Below are positions 15,206 through 23,105 of a stretch of 24,241 nucleotides of DNA, piece by piece. The translations under genes were made by a program, and so were the position numbers. This DNA is from DATKZH01 sp964475955. GTDB taxonomy: Bacteria; Planctomycetota; Planctomycetia; Pirellulales; Thermoguttaceae. The notes beneath the pieces are model-generated. The model was not told the DNA's origin, ran no database searches, and worked only from the letters and a program-made list of their open reading frames with translations. The number at the start of each line of letters is the position of its first letter. The stretch's first letter is position 1. The stretch spans positions 1 to 24,241 of the forward strand of contig CAYYZY010000119.1 of assembly GCA_964475955.1 (NCBI GenBank), written 5' to 3'.

Positions 15206-15976
15206 ATGCCAATCGCTGAGGTTGATCTGCGCGACACGACGACCGCGGACGTCGACTACCGAATCGCGGCCACCCGAGAAGAACGCGCCTCGGCGTTCCG
15301 CCTCGTCTACGAGTCCTATCTGGAGGGGGGGCTGGGCGAGCCGAACGCGCACGGGATGCGGGTGACGCCGTACCATTTGCTGCCGACGACCGAGGTGTTC
15401 GTTGCGTCGGCGCAGGGGACGACCATGTTTACGGTCAGCCTGGTCGTCGACGGCCGATTGGGCCTTCCCATGGAGACCGTTTATGCCGAGGAGGCGGCGC
15501 GGCGGCGGGAGCAGGGGCTGCGGCTGGCGGAGGTCTCGTGCCTGGCCGACCGCCGCTCCCAGTTCCGCGGCTTCTTTCCGGTCTTCCTCCGGCTCAGCCG
15601 GCTGATGGTCCAGTACGCCCGGCGACGCGGCGTCGAAGAACTCCTGGTCGCCGTCCATCCCAAGCACGCCCGTTTCTACCGGCGGTACATGGATTTCCGG
15701 GTGTTCGGAGAGCAGGCGGCGTACCCGACGGTGCGCAACAACCCGGCCGTGGCGTTGAGCCTCAACTTCGACCGGATCGACCGCGAGCGCCCGCAGGCCT
15801 ACGACACGTTCTTCGGCGTGCCGATCGAGGCGCAAAAGCTCGAACCCCGGCCGATTCCGCCGGCCGACCGCCGCTATTTCGCCCCGATGGTCGACCGGGG
15901 CTTCACGCCGGCGCCGCTGGGTCCGGTGGAAACGGAGCACGCGGGGAGCGGGGTACCGGCGCTGAGCGCGGTGTGA
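15206..15976 (+). CDS. FeeM-like long-chain N-acyl amino acid synthase (GNAT fold)
   Basis: 256 aa from the ATG at 15206. The protein follows the FeeM/N-acyl amino acid synthase pattern: YRIAATREERASAFRLVYESY (18-38), EPNAHGMRVTPYHLLPTTEVF (45-65), the beta strands TMFTVSLVVDG then LGLPMETVY, AEVSCLADRR (108-117), FFPVFLRLSRLMVQYARRRGV (123-143) and the AVHPKHARFYRRYMDF loop (149-164). FeeM enzymes transfer a long acyl chain from an acyl carrier protein to an amino acid such as tyrosine, giving lipid-like signals or antibiotics. No acyl carrier protein or partner enzyme is nearby. The last 50 residues are Pro-rich and probably flexible. The ribosome binding site is weak. Convergent with the nucleotidyltransferase gene, 60 bases apart. 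Confidence 0.8.
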   Translation: MPIAEVDLRDTTTADVDYRIAATREERASAFRLVYESYLEGGLGEPNAHGMRVTPYHLLPTTEVFVASAQGTTMFTVSLVVDGRLGLPMETVYAEEAARRREQGLRLAEVSCLADRRSQFRGFFPVFLRLSRLMVQYARRRGVEELLVAVHPKHARFYRRYMDFRVFGEQAAYPTVRNNPAVALSLNFDRIDRERPQAYDTFFGVPIEAQKLEPRPIPPADRRYFAPMVDRGFTPAPLGPVETEHAGSGVPALSAV

Positions 15977-16036
15977 GGTACGTTTCGCTGCTCAGCCTTC
16001 GCTTCCGTCTCTGCGCGGCGCCGTGGGGCCGTGGTT

Positions 16037-16789
16037 TCACGTTTCCCGTCTGTTGCGTCGCAGTTCCTCCAGCTCGGCTCTGAGCGGGGCCCAATACGCG
16101 CGGTCCGCTTCCCGCTCCCGTCTTTCCTCCCACTCCAGGGCCGCTTCCAGAGCGGCTCGATCTGCCGACGCAGCGCGTGAGAGAAGCGGCCGTTCGCCGG
16201 TCGCCTCGGCCAGTTCACTGGGAAACGCGCGGGCAAGCTCGAGCAACATGGCCGGCGTTCGCGACTCACGGAGCCAGAACCGGACGTGCTCCTCGGAGGC
16301 GTGTTCGCGATTCTGCGCGTAGCTGGCCTCCACCAGGCGGCGCACCATGGGCCAATCCTTGTCACGTTGGGTCTTCTTGGCCACGACGAGGTCCGGCAAG
16401 GAAACCAGCTCGATCCGAACCGCCGACTCCGCTTCGAGCGTGGTGCGGCGCTGCCACAGCTTCTCGAAGGCAGCGACGCCCCGCATCACGGCCATCACGT
16501 CGATTCGCATGCGGAGGGCATCCGGGTGACGGCATCGGAAGTGGACAGCGTGTCCGCGGAGCAGGTATTCGTGCTCGAAAGGCGGGAGGGCGATGCAATC
16601 GGCCTCCAGCTCGTCGAGCGCGCGCTGGAGACGATCGAGGTTCCGTGCGTCGGCCAGGACGGCCACGTCCGTGTCGCGGCTAAACTCGGCTCCGCCGTAC
16701 AACACGCAGGCCTGGCCGCCCATCAGCAGGTAGCGGACTTCGTGGGACGAAAGCGTCGAAAGGACTTTGAGAATCGGGTTCCGGGTCAA
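16037..16789 (-). CDS. Nucleotidyltransferase-superfamily protein (AbiEii-like)
   Basis: 250 aa from a TTG at 16789. The start is supported by GGGAGG 5 nt upstream and by the position of the first helix before RYLLMGG. The nucleotidyltransferase core shows GG (24-25) in LLMGGQACVLYGG, the metal pair Asp39-x-Asp41 in SRDTDVAV, and the third Asp97 in RMRIDVM. The SLPDLVVAKKTQRDKDWPMV segment resembles the Lys/Arg-Asp part of AbiEii-type proteins. The C-terminal 60 residues form a charged helix. Known relatives include toxin-antitoxin nucleotidyltransferases that modify tRNA, and also antibiotic-modifying enzymes, so the target is uncertain. Its 5' end overlaps the upstream small acidic gene by 110 bases in another frame. 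Confidence 0.75.
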   Translation of the reverse strand: MTRNPILKVLSTLSSHEVRYLLMGGQACVLYGGAEFSRDTDVAVLADARNLDRLQRALDELEADCIALPPFEHEYLLRGHAVHFRCRHPDALRMRIDVMAVMRGVAAFEKLWQRRTTLEAESAVRIELVSLPDLVVAKKTQRDKDWPMVRRLVEASYAQNREHASEEHVRFWLRESRTPAMLLELARAFPSELAEATGERPLLSRAASADRAALEAALEWEERREREADRAYWAPLRAELEELRRNRRET

Positions 16790-16934
16790 GGGATCCTCCC
16801 ATCAGGAGATAGAACTCCCAGAGCTTCTCGGTCTCCTTCCATCGTTCCAGCGGAGTCATCCGATACCACTCCTCCCACTCCGCTTCCTCCCACCCATCTT
16901 CGGCGTCACCGTTTGGAGTCGGCTCGGTGTTCAT
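16680..16934 (-). CDS. Small acidic protein overlapping the nucleotidyltransferase gene
   Basis: 84 aa from the ATG at 16934. The N-terminal half is strongly acidic and Trp-rich (WEEAEWEEWYRMTPLERWKE), followed by KLWEFYLLMGGSLDPEPDSQSP. I recall similar small proteins with a 'GGSL-PEPD-QSPF' ending next to nucleotidyltransferases, which suggests a real conserved partner; this needs a search. The last 25 residues overlap the nucleotidyltransferase start and may be less constrained. The partner's ribosome binding site lies inside the MGGS codons, so the two would be translationally coupled. A role as antitoxin or cofactor is inference. It lies 71 bases downstream of the last glycosyltransferase on the same strand. 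Ribosome binding site weak. Confidence 0.6.
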   Translation of the reverse strand: MNTEPTPNGDAEDGWEEAEWEEWYRMTPLERWKETEKLWEFYLLMGGSLDPEPDSQSPFDAFVPRSPLPADGRPGLRVVRRSRV

Positions 16935-17005
16935 GACCCCAGTCTGCCGCGCCGCAGCCGGCGGAGCAAGAGGGCCTGTCCGAACGGAGCGCGCCGCAAA
17001 CCGTG

Positions 17006-18109
17006 TCACGCCGGGTCGTCGGCGAAGCGGTCGGCGTGGCGGCTCCCCCGGGTGCGGGCCGAGGGCCAGAGCGTGCTGGAGTCGCCGACGTGCTGGGCGA
17101 GGCTGGGCGTGGGGAACCAGACGCCGAGGCGCCGGGCCCGCGTCCAGCGGTCGATCAGGCTGAGCACGCACCGCCCCCGCGCCGGGTCCGCGGCCCAGCG
17201 ATGCCCGAAAACCAAGGGGTCGGTCACGAAGGCCTTGGCCAGCGGGGGCGGGAAGACCAGCGCGTGCGCCCCCGAGGTCCAGCCCCGCGCCCGGCGGTGC
17301 CAGCCGGGATCGGTCCGCGTGTCGCCCTCGGCGCAGTAAAGCGAGACGAGGGCGCTGGAGCGGCCGGGCCAGAGGACGTCTTCCAGGTAGGCGCGCAGGT
17401 CGGGGCGGTCGCAGAGCACGACGTCGTCCTGGAGGACCAGGAACGCGTCGGCACGGGGCTCGCGCATCAACAGCTCCACCAGCGCAAGGTAGTAGTTGGG
17501 CCAGGCGCCGGCCTTTTCGTCGCGGTAGGTGCCGGGCAGGTGCCGGAATCGCTCGGGGACGCGCACCGCGGCGTCGACGAACAGATGCGGCCGTTCCCAC
17601 CCCGCCGCGGCAAGGCCCTCAAGACACGCTTCGAGCGTCGAGTGCACGCGCGGCGAGGTCGTCACGCCGATCGCCCATCGCCGAACGCGCCGCCCGCAAC
17701 GCCGCGCCGGCCGAGGCACCCGTTCCGCAAGCGGAGCCGGATCGACCCGGCGGCGAACGATCGGGGCCTCGCCGTCGGAGCAGGCGATGCCGAGCTGCCG
17801 GGCGGCCTTCTGGTGGAGCGCTTCGATGGCGGCCGCGTCGGCTGGGCGAGGCTGCGCTTCGGGCGACGGGCGCGTCGCCTGGTACATCAGCGAGGCGATC
17901 ACCGGGTTCAGGTCGTCTTGCGACGGCGGGAACGACTGGCAACAGGCGTCGCAGGCGTCGCGCCGCACCCGGCACGAGGCCCCGGGGACTCGGCTGAGAA
18001 GCGCGGCCAGCAGTTGGCACGTGGCCGCTTCGGCGTCGCCTTCCGCGCGCACGTGGGCACGGTAACGACAGGTCTCGATGGTCGGCGATCTCAGCTTGCT
18101 TCGGTACAC
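17006..18109 (-). CDS. Putative glycosyltransferase with N-terminal Cys-rich module (third of three)
   Basis: 367 aa from a GTG at 18109, only six bases after the stop of the preceding gene, with GAGG about 9 nt upstream. Residues 14-76 are the shared cysteine-rich module: Cys14, Cys31, Cys46, Cys53, Cys56, Cys57, then ten residues and NPVIASLMY. Residues 143-345 form a GT-A-like catalytic domain: WAIGVTTSPR, LFVDAAVRVPERFRHLP, FLVLQDDVVL with the metal-binding-like Asp228-Asp229, ALVSLY and TPSLAQHVG. The same string of motifs occurs in the first catalytic domain of the upstream gene, so the two arose by duplication. No membrane segment or signal peptide: cytoplasmic. Sugar donor and acceptor are unknown. 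Confidence 0.72.
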   Translation of the reverse strand: MYRSKLRSPTIETCRYRAHVRAEGDAEAATCQLLAALLSRVPGASCRVRRDACDACCQSFPPSQDDLNPVIASLMYQATRPSPEAQPRPADAAAIEALHQKAARQLGIACSDGEAPIVRRRVDPAPLAERVPRPARRCGRRVRRWAIGVTTSPRVHSTLEACLEGLAAAGWERPHLFVDAAVRVPERFRHLPGTYRDEKAGAWPNYYLALVELLMREPRADAFLVLQDDVVLCDRPDLRAYLEDVLWPGRSSALVSLYCAEGDTRTDPGWHRRARGWTSGAHALVFPPPLAKAFVTDPLVFGHRWAADPARGRCVLSLIDRWTRARRLGVWFPTPSLAQHVGDSSTLWPSARTRGSRHADRFADDPA

Positions 18110-18115
18110 GGCGCG

Positions 18116-20272
18116 CTACCTCGTCAGTCTTGCCTCGAGCAGGCGGCGGGCCTGCTCCCAGGAGTGCTCGGCGACGACGAACCGCCGGGCTTCGCGGCTC
18201 GCCTCGGCGACGTCGGTCCCGTGAAGGGCTTCGAGGATCCCGGCCAGATCGGCCGGGTCGATCAGGTGCGAAGTGATGGCGTGCTTGCCGTACACCGAGA
18301 CCACCTCGGTCCCGCAGACCGGAATGGAACGAAGCGGCCGGTGCTCGTTCATCGGCGGCGCGTCGGTGGTGACCAGGGGCAGGCCCGCCGACTGGCATTC
18401 GAGCATCTGCAATCCCAGGCCCTCCCAGTGGCTCGGCTGCACGCATACGTCGCCCTCTTCGTACAAACGCTCGTTTTGCCGCGGCGCCTTGCGCAGCTCG
18501 ACGTTGCCCGGAGGTCGGCCGATCTCGTCGATCTGGGAATACACGACGAACGGGACGTGCGGGATCATGGCGGCCGTCTCGAACAGCACGCGGCACCCCT
18601 TGCGGCGATACTCGGTGAGCGATCCGTCGGGTCGCCGCGCGGGGCAGCCGCCCGTCCCGTTGACGAACAGGAAACGCCGGCACCGGCCGCGGGGGCGGAA
18701 GCGGAACCGGTCGGTGTCGATAGGCCATGGCACGTGGACCACGTCCCAGGCGAATCCGAAGCGCCGCTTCCAGCCGCCGAGCAGGTCGCAAGTGTATTGC
18801 GTGGGACAGATCATCAGGTCGACGTAATTGACCCAGTCGAGTTCCAGGTCGGTCCACTCCCAGTTGGCCACGCAGGCGACGCTGACGTCGTGCTCCCGCG
18901 CGAGCTGGGCGAATCGGTCGACGTAGGGCAGCTCGAAAAAGAGCACCCAGTCGAGCCCACGCAGCCACGCTCGCAGCCGGTCCGGGGCCAGCTCCTGCGG
19001 GACGTGCTCGACGCGGCACTCGACCGGCGGGTCGGGCAGCGTGGCGAACCGCGAATGCCGGGGCACGAGCCACTTCCGGATGGGCAGGTGCGCGGCCAGG
19101 TCGCGGTTCTGGTAGCCGAGCCCGCTGGCCGTGTTCCAGCCGATCAGCCCGATCGCGCCCAACTGCTTGGGCGGCGGGGTCCACGCCCGAATTTGGCCGA
19201 CCGAGCCGACGGCTTCGGCCACCCCGGCCCGGCCGAGTCCGTGGCCGGGGCCCGCGATGGCCGCGGCGGTGCCCACGTGCTGCACCAGCGAGGGCGTGTG
19301 GTAGGCGATGCCGACGCCATGGCGGGCGGCCCACTCGCCGACCACGGCGTCGCTCCCGTGGCGTCGCCGCGCGCGGAAACCGAGCGCCCGACGATCGGTG
19401 AGGAACTGCTCCAACACGTCGCGGCGGAACACGAACGCCTGGGCCCCGAAGGTGCGGTAGCGGCCCAGCTTCAGCACGCGCCAGCCCACGGTGCGGGCGC
19501 CGTGCAGCCGAGAGGTGAACAGCGAGACCAGCCCGGCGTCGAGCGGCCAGAACTGCCGGTCGCACCAGGGGCGGAGTCCGCGCGCGACTTCGACGTCGTC
19601 CTGAAACACCGCGTAGCAATCGGCGGGCGGCTGGGCCATATAGAGGCCGACGAGGCACGCGTAGAAGTTGCCGAGGTTTCCCAGCGTCTCGCCGTGCATC
19701 GTCACCGGCAGATCGCGGAACTGTTCGGGAATCGACGAGCCGGGCTCGGCGAAGACGTGGACCCGCTCGAAGCCCGCCGCCTTCAGGCTCCGCAGCGCAC
19801 GGTGAATGGTCGGTTCCGGCCGCGGGGCCGTGAGCAGTCCGACGGCCCAGGCGAGGTGCGATCGGCGACGTCGCGGCCGGGCCGCCTCGAAGCCGATTTC
19901 GACGCGCTTCGGGCCGCCCCTTCCGTCGGTTCGCTTGCCTGTGCCCGGGGAGCCCTCGTGCACGGTCTCCAGGAGGTCGAAACACAACCGCTGGGCGCGC
20001 ACGGCTTCCTGGATCTCTTGGGCCGAGGCGTTGCCCTCCGCCATGGCCCGCGCGCCGGCCGCATAGACCAGGGAGGCGACGACCGGGTTGAGGTGGCCCG
20101 GGGCGGGCGGGTCCGCGGCGCAGCACGCTTCGCAGGCGTCGGGGGAGACGCGGCACGCCCGGTCCGGCCCCAGCGCGGCCGTCTGCCCGGCCAGGTCGCA
20201 GCAGAAGCCGTCGGCCTCTCCCCCTTGGGCGAGCGGCTTTCGGTAGGGGCACTGTTCGGGGGTCCGGATCAT
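18116..20272 (-). CDS. Two-domain glycosyltransferase (GT-A-like plus GT-B/GT4-like) with N-terminal Cys-rich module
   Basis: 718 aa from the ATG at 20272 (GGAG 8 nt upstream). A GTG at 20317, six bases after the preceding stop, is an alternative adding 15 residues. The Cys-rich module spans residues 8-70 (Cys8, Cys24/25, Cys40, Cys47, Cys50, Cys51, then NPVVASLVY). Residues 140-340 match the GT-A-like domain of the next gene (WAVGLLTAPR, VFQDDVEV with Asp225-Asp226, TPSLVQHVG). Residues 370-718 are a GT-B domain: IGWNTASGLGYQNR at the acceptor side, and the donor-site PSHWEGLGLQMLE at 613-625 followed by GLPLVTT, as in family GT4. One chain could therefore add two sugars, or one domain may have lost activity. 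Tight spacing to both neighbours indicates an operon. Confidence 0.8.
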   Translation of the reverse strand: MIRTPEQCPYRKPLAQGGEADGFCCDLAGQTAALGPDRACRVSPDACEACCAADPPAPGHLNPVVASLVYAAGARAMAEGNASAQEIQEAVRAQRLCFDLLETVHEGSPGTGKRTDGRGGPKRVEIGFEAARPRRRRSHLAWAVGLLTAPRPEPTIHRALRSLKAAGFERVHVFAEPGSSIPEQFRDLPVTMHGETLGNLGNFYACLVGLYMAQPPADCYAVFQDDVEVARGLRPWCDRQFWPLDAGLVSLFTSRLHGARTVGWRVLKLGRYRTFGAQAFVFRRDVLEQFLTDRRALGFRARRRHGSDAVVGEWAARHGVGIAYHTPSLVQHVGTAAAIAGPGHGLGRAGVAEAVGSVGQIRAWTPPPKQLGAIGLIGWNTASGLGYQNRDLAAHLPIRKWLVPRHSRFATLPDPPVECRVEHVPQELAPDRLRAWLRGLDWVLFFELPYVDRFAQLAREHDVSVACVANWEWTDLELDWVNYVDLMICPTQYTCDLLGGWKRRFGFAWDVVHVPWPIDTDRFRFRPRGRCRRFLFVNGTGGCPARRPDGSLTEYRRKGCRVLFETAAMIPHVPFVVYSQIDEIGRPPGNVELRKAPRQNERLYEEGDVCVQPSHWEGLGLQMLECQSAGLPLVTTDAPPMNEHRPLRSIPVCGTEVVSVYGKHAITSHLIDPADLAGILEALHGTDVAEASREARRFVVAEHSWEQARRLLEARLTR

Positions 20273-20323
20273 CCGATGCTCTCCGATGACTCCGCCGCCG
20301 GGCGCCGCGCGGCACACGAGACC

Positions 20324-21421
20324 TCATTTGCCGTCGAACATGGGGGCGTAGTGCTCTCGTACGAAACCGACGATGCCTCCTTCGTTTGCCTGGGTATAGC
20401 GCCGGGTGAGTCGTCCGACCATCGCGTCGAAAACGTGTCCGCAGTCGACGTACGTCCCGGCCGGGTTGCGCTGGTGCAGCCGCCGAATGAGGCACTCCGC
20501 GGCGAACGACGCGCAGAGAAGGACCAGCCCGCGGCCCCGGAAGCGGCAGGCCTTTTCCGTCGCGTCGATGGCCAGGTAGCAGTTCTCTTCGGGAATCCTG
20601 ACGTGCCGGCATCCCAGCCATCGTGCAATCGGGGCCAGCCAACGATTGGCCACCAGGTATTTGGGCTTCGGAAGTCGCCGGACGGTTTCCAGGAATCGCT
20701 TCGTCGAAAAGTCGCGCAGCCCGTTCTGGAAAAGCATGCACCCCACCCAATGGACGCGATGGGTGAGACCGCGGCTGAGCAGATAGGCCTGGAGGTCGAA
20801 CTCCCTCCAAGACCGGACCAGGCCGACGTACATGGTTTGGTTGTCCGGGTGCCGGGCGGCCACGTAGTCGAGCGACTGGCGGAGTTCCCGGCCTGTGGTT
20901 TCCGGGAAGTGATCGTGTCCGTCGCAGTTCACGCCGCGTGCCCCCAGCATGGAGAGCCACTCCCCGTCGGCGTAGCGCGGATGGCTGAACGGTTCGCCGC
21001 GAACGAGGTGCGCGATGAAAGTCTCGACGGTCACCCGGCGGTCGATCAACGCCCGCGGTGCGAGCGGGTGCGGTGGGGGGCTTGCCGCAGGGGCGTCAGT
21101 CGGTCCGCCGGACACGACCTCCATGTGCTCGAGCGCGGCCCGCTGAAGCCGCAGCGCGTCGTATACGGCCCAGCCGGGCTGGCCGTCGACGGCCAGCAAT
21201 CGGTCCGCTGCGCGGTAGATCAGCGAGGCGACGACCGGGTTGGGCCGGCGCGGCGCAGGACGCGCCAGCCGGCAACATTGCTCGCAGGCCTCACGCGGCA
21301 CCTCGAAGGCCCGACAATCTACCGCCAACGCCTCCCGGAGCAACCGGCACGAGGCTCGTTCGCCGCGCGCCGCTTCACCGGTGAGGACGCGATACGGGCA
21401 TTCTTGGACGGCGCGGGCCAC
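20324..21421 (-). CDS. GT-D-fold-type glycosyltransferase with N-terminal Cys-rich module (first of three)
   Basis: 365 aa from a GTG at 21421, with GAGGAG 8 nt upstream. The Cys-rich module is at residues 8-69 (Cys8, Cys25, Cys36, Cys46, Cys49, Cys50, then NPVVASLIY). A flexible Pro/Ala linker precedes residues 125-365, which resemble the DUF1792/GT-D glycosyltransferase fold: the hallmark RYADGEW at 149-155 (family R-x-G-D-G-E), the PKPKYLVANRWLAP segment, IPEENCYLAID, and the C-terminal AGTYVDCGHVFDAM. The known GT-D enzyme extends protein-linked glycans; substrates here are unknown. The Ala151 replacing the usual Gly is conservative. It is the first of three co-oriented genes. Cytoplasmic by sequence. 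Confidence 0.7.
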   Translation of the reverse strand: MARAVQECPYRVLTGEAARGERASCRLLREALAVDCRAFEVPREACEQCCRLARPAPRRPNPVVASLIYRAADRLLAVDGQPGWAVYDALRLQRAALEHMEVVSGGPTDAPAASPPPHPLAPRALIDRRVTVETFIAHLVRGEPFSHPRYADGEWLSMLGARGVNCDGHDHFPETTGRELRQSLDYVAARHPDNQTMYVGLVRSWREFDLQAYLLSRGLTHRVHWVGCMLFQNGLRDFSTKRFLETVRRLPKPKYLVANRWLAPIARWLGCRHVRIPEENCYLAIDATEKACRFRGRGLVLLCASFAAECLIRRLHQRNPAGTYVDCGHVFDAMVGRLTRRYTQANEGGIVGFVREHYAPMFDGK

Positions 21422-21506
21422 GGGCGGCTCCTCGACACCTTGGGCGCGGAGACCCTGGGATGACGTGCTTCAGGATCGCGCACGAGACAACGTTCGGCGC
21501 TTCCGC

Positions 21507-21529
21507 GTGGGAGACGTTTCCCACGTGCC
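21507..21529. repeat. Single arm related to the 9229-9285 palindrome
   Basis: The 23 bases starting GTGGGAGACG match the left arm of the palindrome at 9229-9251 at 20 of 23 positions, but no second arm follows. It lies in the 150-base spacer between the small membrane protein gene and the first glycosyltransferase gene. Confidence 0.55.
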
Positions 21530-21571
21530 CGGCACGACGGAATGAAGTCCCGCGGACTTTCTTCGCGATCC

Positions 21572-21892
21572 TTAGACCTGAACGCCCCGGGTCTTGACGA
21601 TCTCGCCTTCGTACCATCCTTTGCGGCCGGGAGGCGGTCCGACCTCGAACCCCGGGGCGGAGCACTGGCGTTGGAGTTCCCACTGCCCCCCTCGGTACGC
21701 CCAGACGTTGTACTCCTCCGACCGTGCCGACGCGACCCACGTGTAGTGGTGGTGGGGCTCCCGAGGCGGCAGCCGGCGCTGGGACTCCGTCGCCACCTGG
21801 CGGATGTCCAACGCGATGCGTCGCAAATCGAGCCAAACCACGGCGACCAGCACGAGAACCAGCAGAATTCCCAAGAAATTCACGTAGTCCAT
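21572..21892 (-). CDS. Small single-pass membrane protein
   Basis: 106 aa from the ATG at 21892, with GGGGAG about 8 nt upstream. Residues 4-21 (VNFLGILLVLVLVAVVWL) form one membrane helix near the N-terminus, followed by LDLRRIALDIRQVATESQRR, an amphipathic helix. The last 60 residues are soluble, with HHHYTWVASARSEEYNVWAYRGG and a Pro/Gly-rich end; the paired aromatic strands suggest a small beta-rich domain. I do not recognise the family. It is 150 bases upstream of the glycosyltransferase operon on the same strand and could be its first gene, but a dispersed repeat arm lies between them. Confidence 0.65.
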   Translation of the reverse strand: MDYVNFLGILLVLVLVAVVWLDLRRIALDIRQVATESQRRLPPREPHHHYTWVASARSEEYNVWAYRGGQWELQRQCSAPGFEVGPPPGRKGWYEGEIVKTRGVQV

Positions 21893-22475
21893 AGCCTTCT
21901 CCCCGGAAGAGAGTGAGGGGGAACAGAGGTCCGACCCGTAGAACGTTCGACGCGCCCCGCCGCACGCCCGAGACCGACGGCTTCGATCGGCCTCGTTGCT
22001 CCCCTGCCCAGCAGCCTCGCGGCGCTGGTGAATCTTCGTTCGGGCAGGGGCGAGGTGGCGCCGGCGCCGTCTTGCTGAGCATCGCTCTGCGGGCCCGTGG
22101 GCGCCGCTTCGATCTCGTGCCGATGGGTATCGGACGGATCCATGACAGGCCCCGACAGAACGATGCGAAAAGACGCGGGGCCCCGCGGCCAAGAGCCCGG
22201 ACGAACGGCGGTCCTATTGCGAGGGGCCCAAGACGGTAGCCCAATTCGAGCAATCCGCCCGCCCCATGTCAAGTGGCTGTCGCGGCGACACCAACGCCCG
22301 GCGAGCGGCGTGGCCGGGTGCGAAGATGGGTATTGTGCGCAATGTCAACAAGAAGCGGGCCGCCAAGGCGAGGGCGCCGGGCGTGCCGCGCGGATTGCCT
22401 GGACGGCGTGGGAGACTATACTGTGATCGCCCGGCCCAACGGTCGTTGCGGCCGCGACTTCTTGTGGATCGCGAA
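21893..22475. other. Divergent intergenic region between small membrane protein and methyltransferase genes
   Basis: 583 bases between divergent genes. It contains an inverted repeat CCCCTGCCC (22001-22009) / GGGCAGGGG (22042-22050) with a 32-nt loop, and the perfect palindrome GGCGCCGGCGCC (22057-22068). Open frames here overlap neighbours or lack start signals, and I do not support any of them. Confidence 0.45.
22395..22422 (+). promoter_or_regulatory. Candidate promoter of the methyltransferase gene
   Basis: -35 TTGCCT (22395-22400), a 16-bp spacer and -10 TATACT (22417-22422) predict a start near 22429 and a leader of about 47 nt. The -10 matches consensus at five of six positions; the -35 is weaker. 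Confidence 0.45.
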
Positions 22476-23105
22476 ATGACGAGCAACGTGGACGGCCCCG
22501 TTCTTTTGAGCGAGAAGAAGGTCGCGGACCTGCTCGCAGGGGCCCCTTCGAGCGGCAGTCACGGAGCGCGGTCCGGTTACCTGGGGTCGGGGCTCTTGTA
22601 CTACGGCATCGTGTACATGCTCAGGGCCGACTTGTGCGTGTGTATCGGTTCGGCGGGCGGATTCGTTCCGAGGATCATGCGCCAGGCGCAGCGCGACCTG
22701 GGCGGCATTGGGGAAACGCACCTGGTCGACGCCGATCTTCCGGAGGCCGGTTGGGGAAAGCCGCAATGCCTGGCTGAAGACTCGTCTCTGCGCCGGCACT
22801 TTCCCGAAGTGCGGATCCACCTGATGACGTCGTTCGAAGCGGAAGGGCTGTTCGAGGGCCGGCTTCTCGACTACGTGCACGTCGACGGAGACCACAGCTA
22901 CGAAGGCTGCCGCCGGGACGTGGAAGCCTACTGCCGACTGCTCGGCAAGAACGGCCTGATGACCGTGCACGACACGATGCTCCACCGGACGCATCGGCGC
23001 TCGGGCGTCCAGCGGGTCGTGCGAGAACTCCGCGAATCAACGCGGTTCGACGTGCTGGAACTGCCGCAGGTGGGAACGGGCGTCGCGATCGTCCGACCCC
23101 GGTAG
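22476..23105 (+). CDS. Class I SAM-dependent methyltransferase (Methyltransf_24-like)
   Basis: 209 aa from the ATG at 22476, with a weak GGA 10 nt upstream. An in-frame ATG at 22266 would place the candidate promoter inside the gene and add Arg-rich text, so I reject it. SAM-binding motif I is VCIGSAGGFVPRIM (55-68). The following acidic strand is HLVDADLP, and LLDYVHVDGDHSYEGCRRDVEAY (130-152) is the hallmark of Methyltransf_24 proteins, with LLGKNGLMTVHDTM after it. Such enzymes often sit in surface-glycan loci and methylate sugars. The divergent glycosyltransferase operon supports that role here, but the substrate is inferred. Short overall, with no membrane segment. Confidence 0.8.
   Translation: MTSNVDGPVLLSEKKVADLLAGAPSSGSHGARSGYLGSGLLYYGIVYMLRADLCVCIGSAGGFVPRIMRQAQRDLGGIGETHLVDADLPEAGWGKPQCLAEDSSLRRHFPEVRIHLMTSFEAEGLFEGRLLDYVHVDGDHSYEGCRRDVEAYCRLLGKNGLMTVHDTMLHRTHRRSGVQRVVRELRESTRFDVLELPQVGTGVAIVRPR

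Noticed and set aside
17003..21463. A 1486-codon open frame on the plus strand antisense to the glycosyltransferase operon
   Set aside because: It has no domain-like sequence and is Arg/Pro/Gly-rich. High GC content removes stop codons opposite real genes, and the minus-strand products have clear glycosyltransferase motifs.
21880..22272. Minus-strand 130-codon frame upstream of the small membrane protein
   Set aside because: It overlaps the supported start at 21892, crosses inverted repeats and shows no recognisable pattern.
22266..22475. 70-residue N-terminal extension of the methyltransferase
   Set aside because: Arg/Lys-rich non-domain text that would include the candidate promoter; the ATG at 22476 directly precedes the family-like sequence.
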